A DNA stretch of 64,000 bases from Rhodococcus sp. KRD197 (lineage in GTDB: Bacteria > Actinomycetota > Actinomycetes > Mycobacteriales > Mycobacteriaceae). The translations under genes and the position numbers were made by a program. Location of the stretch: positions 152,823 to 216,822 of the forward strand of contig NZ_JABFAO010000015.1 of the NCBI RefSeq assembly GCF_017168235.1, in the 5' to 3' direction. Under the pieces are notes generated by a model that saw only the letters and a list, made by a program, of their open reading frames with translations, was not told the origin of the DNA and made no database searches. Of the stretch, positions 62,953-64,000 are shown piece by piece. Positions within the stretch are counted from its first letter, which is position 1. Each line of letters begins with the position of its first letter.

Positions 62953-63954
62953 TTGACCACCTCAGCCGATGCGAACACCACGGCCTTCGACGTCCTCGCC
63001 ATCGGGCGCAGCGGCGTCGACATCTACCCGCTGCAAACCGGCGTCGGCCTCGAGCTCGTCGAGTCCTTCGGCAAGTTCCTCGGCGGAAGCGCAGCGAACG
63101 TCGCCGTTGCCGCAGCACGCCTCGGGTGCACATCGGCCCTGATCTCCGGCGTCGGCGACGATCCCTTCGGCCGGTATGTCTCCGGTGAGCTCGTTCGCCT
63201 CGGTGTCGACAATCGATTCATCGTCGTCGACGAGACGTACGCAACGCCCGTCACCTTCTGCGAGATCTTTCCGCCGGACGACTTCCCGTTGTACTTCTAC
63301 CGCAAGCCCTCCGCGCCGGATCTGCAGGTCCGACCCGAGAACATCGATTCGGCCGCCGTCCGCAGCGCCCGCCTGTACTGGTCGACGGTGACCGGCCTGT
63401 CCGAGGAGCCGAGCCGCAGCGCCCACTTCACCGCCTGGGAAGCACGCGAACGCGCGCCGCTGACCGTGCTCGACCTCGACTACCGACCGATGTTCTGGCA
63501 CTCCCCCGCCGCCGCGACCGAGCAGGTTCAGCGCGCACTCCGGCACGTCACCGTTGCCGTCGGGAACAAAGAGGAATGCGAGATCGCCGTCGGCGAGACC
63601 GATCCACACGCTGCTGCCGACGCGCTCCTCGACCTCGGCGTAGAGCTGGCCATCGTCAAGATGGGGCCGAAAGGGGTCATGGGCAAGACCCGCTCGGAGA
63701 CCGTCACCGTCCCACCGAATTTCGTCGACGTCGTCAATGGCCTCGGTGCGGGCGACAGTTTCGGCGGTTCACTGTGCCACGGCCTCCTGGCCGGCTGGCC
63801 ACTCGAGAAGATCCTCCGCTACGGCAACGCTGCCGGCGCCATCGTCGCCTCTCGCCTCGAATGCTCGACCGCGATGCCGACCGCAGCCGAGGTCGCCGCC
63901 CTTGCGGAAAAGTCCGCCACCGAAAAATCCGACAACGAGGCCGTCAATGTCTGA
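62953..63954 (+). CDS. iolC: 5-dehydro-2-deoxygluconokinase
   Basis: A 333-residue PfkB-family kinase phosphorylating 5-dehydro-2-deoxy-D-gluconate in inositol breakdown. FDVLAIGRSGVDIYPLQTG, FGKFLGGSAANVAVAAARLG and FPLYFYRKPSAPDL match IolC; VNGLGAGDSFGGSLCHGLL holds the catalytic Asp268. TTG 62953 is chosen because GGAG lies 7 bases upstream; GTG 62899 would add 18 residues without a ribosome site. It overlaps the next iol gene by 8 bases. Confidence 0.9.
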   Translation: MTTSADANTTAFDVLAIGRSGVDIYPLQTGVGLELVESFGKFLGGSAANVAVAAARLGCTSALISGVGDDPFGRYVSGELVRLGVDNRFIVVDETYATPVTFCEIFPPDDFPLYFYRKPSAPDLQVRPENIDSAAVRSARLYWSTVTGLSEEPSRSAHFTAWEARERAPLTVLDLDYRPMFWHSPAAATEQVQRALRHVTVAVGNKEECEIAVGETDPHAAADALLDLGVELAIVKMGPKGVMGKTRSETVTVPPNFVDVVNGLGAGDSFGGSLCHGLLAGWPLEKILRYGNAAGAIVASRLECSTAMPTAAEVAALAEKSATEKSDNEAVNV

Positions 63955-64000
63955 GACCACCCTGACCCCTGCTGCCGCGTCGACGTACGCCGAGGTGACC
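63947..64000 (+). CDS. Start of the next gene in the iol operon, cut by the window edge
   Basis: ATG 63947 opens a frame running to the window end with MSETTLTPAAASTYAEVT. It overlaps iolC by 8 bases, so it belongs to the same operon. In related actinobacteria the gene after iolC is often an aldolase of the DeoC/LacD type or another iol enzyme, but 18 residues do not decide. Confidence 0.6.
   Translation, partial: MSETTLTPAAASTYAEVT

Noticed and set aside
1-64000. CRISPR arrays, insertion sequences, prophage genes, tRNA or rRNA genes
   Set aside because: No regularly spaced repeats, transposase or integrase motifs, or RNA gene signatures were noticed; tRNAs could be missed by eye.

Overview
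The window is high-GC actinobacterial DNA, most likely from Rhodococcus or a close Nocardiaceae relative. The signs are many GTG/TTG starts, ATGA/GTGA-coupled operons, many starts that look leaderless, a WXG100/EspC-type protein pair, and a gene order that parallels the Mycobacterium tuberculosis block Rv3296-Rv3319 (lhr, nei2, glpD, lpdA, amiA1, amiB1, deoD, pmmB, upp, the Rv3311 homologue, add, deoA, cdd, sdhCDAB; order recalled from memory). I saw no tRNA, rRNA, insertion sequence, phage gene or CRISPR array. No gene-free stretch exceeds 300 bases.

Region 1 (about 0.2-11.2 kb) is a purine-degradation island. It holds a MobA/MocA-like cofactor nucleotidyltransferase, an NCS2 xanthine/urate permease with a C-terminal OHCU-decarboxylase-like domain, uraD, uraH, urate oxidase, a PucR regulator, and a divergently transcribed two-gene xanthine dehydrogenase (FAD subunit, then a fused [2Fe-2S]+molybdopterin subunit). 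Together these would carry hypoxanthine or xanthine through urate to allantoin.

Region 2 (11.1-21.8 kb) is mixed housekeeping: a UPF0104/LPG-synthase-like membrane protein with an Lrp/AsnC regulator, a CPBP protease, an SDR-like protein, small hypotheticals, the Lhr helicase and the Nei2 DNA glycosylase.

Region 3 (21.8-31.8 kb) carries a first glpD, a PLP aminotransferase, the LpdA-type quinone reductase, a gamma-glutamylcyclotransferase-like protein, two M20 amidohydrolases, an enoyl-CoA hydratase/isomerase, and an NAD-binding protein facing a TetR regulator across a perfect operator-like palindrome.

Region 4 (31.8-45.9 kb) is nucleoside salvage (deoD, pmmB, upp, add, deoA, cdd) and succinate dehydrogenase (sdhCDAB). 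Between upp and add sits a small coupled cassette that looks linked to type VII secretion: an EspC-like protein with a YxxxD signal, a WXG-NlpC/P60 hydrolase, two YbaB-like small proteins, and then a large acidic Rv3311-like protein.

Region 5 (45.9-51.1 kb) is the glycerol operon glpF-glpK-glpD, with a divergent SorC/DeoR-type regulator and operator palindromes between them. Region 6 (51.2-54.7 kb) is a TetR gene facing a secreted M28-like protein and a secreted lipase. Region 7 (54.7-64 kb) is an inositol-type sugar catabolic cluster: aldo/keto reductase, two LacI and one GntR regulator, three Gfo/Idh dehydrogenases, an IolE-like isomerase/dehydratase, IolC, and the first codons of the next iol gene.

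The points most worth following up are the permease-decarboxylase fusion whose decarboxylase active site looks lost, the orphan type VII-like hydrolase cassette, the M28 protein without the family's Glu-Glu pair, and the repeated TANNNT-N6-8-start arrangement that points to widespread leaderless translation.
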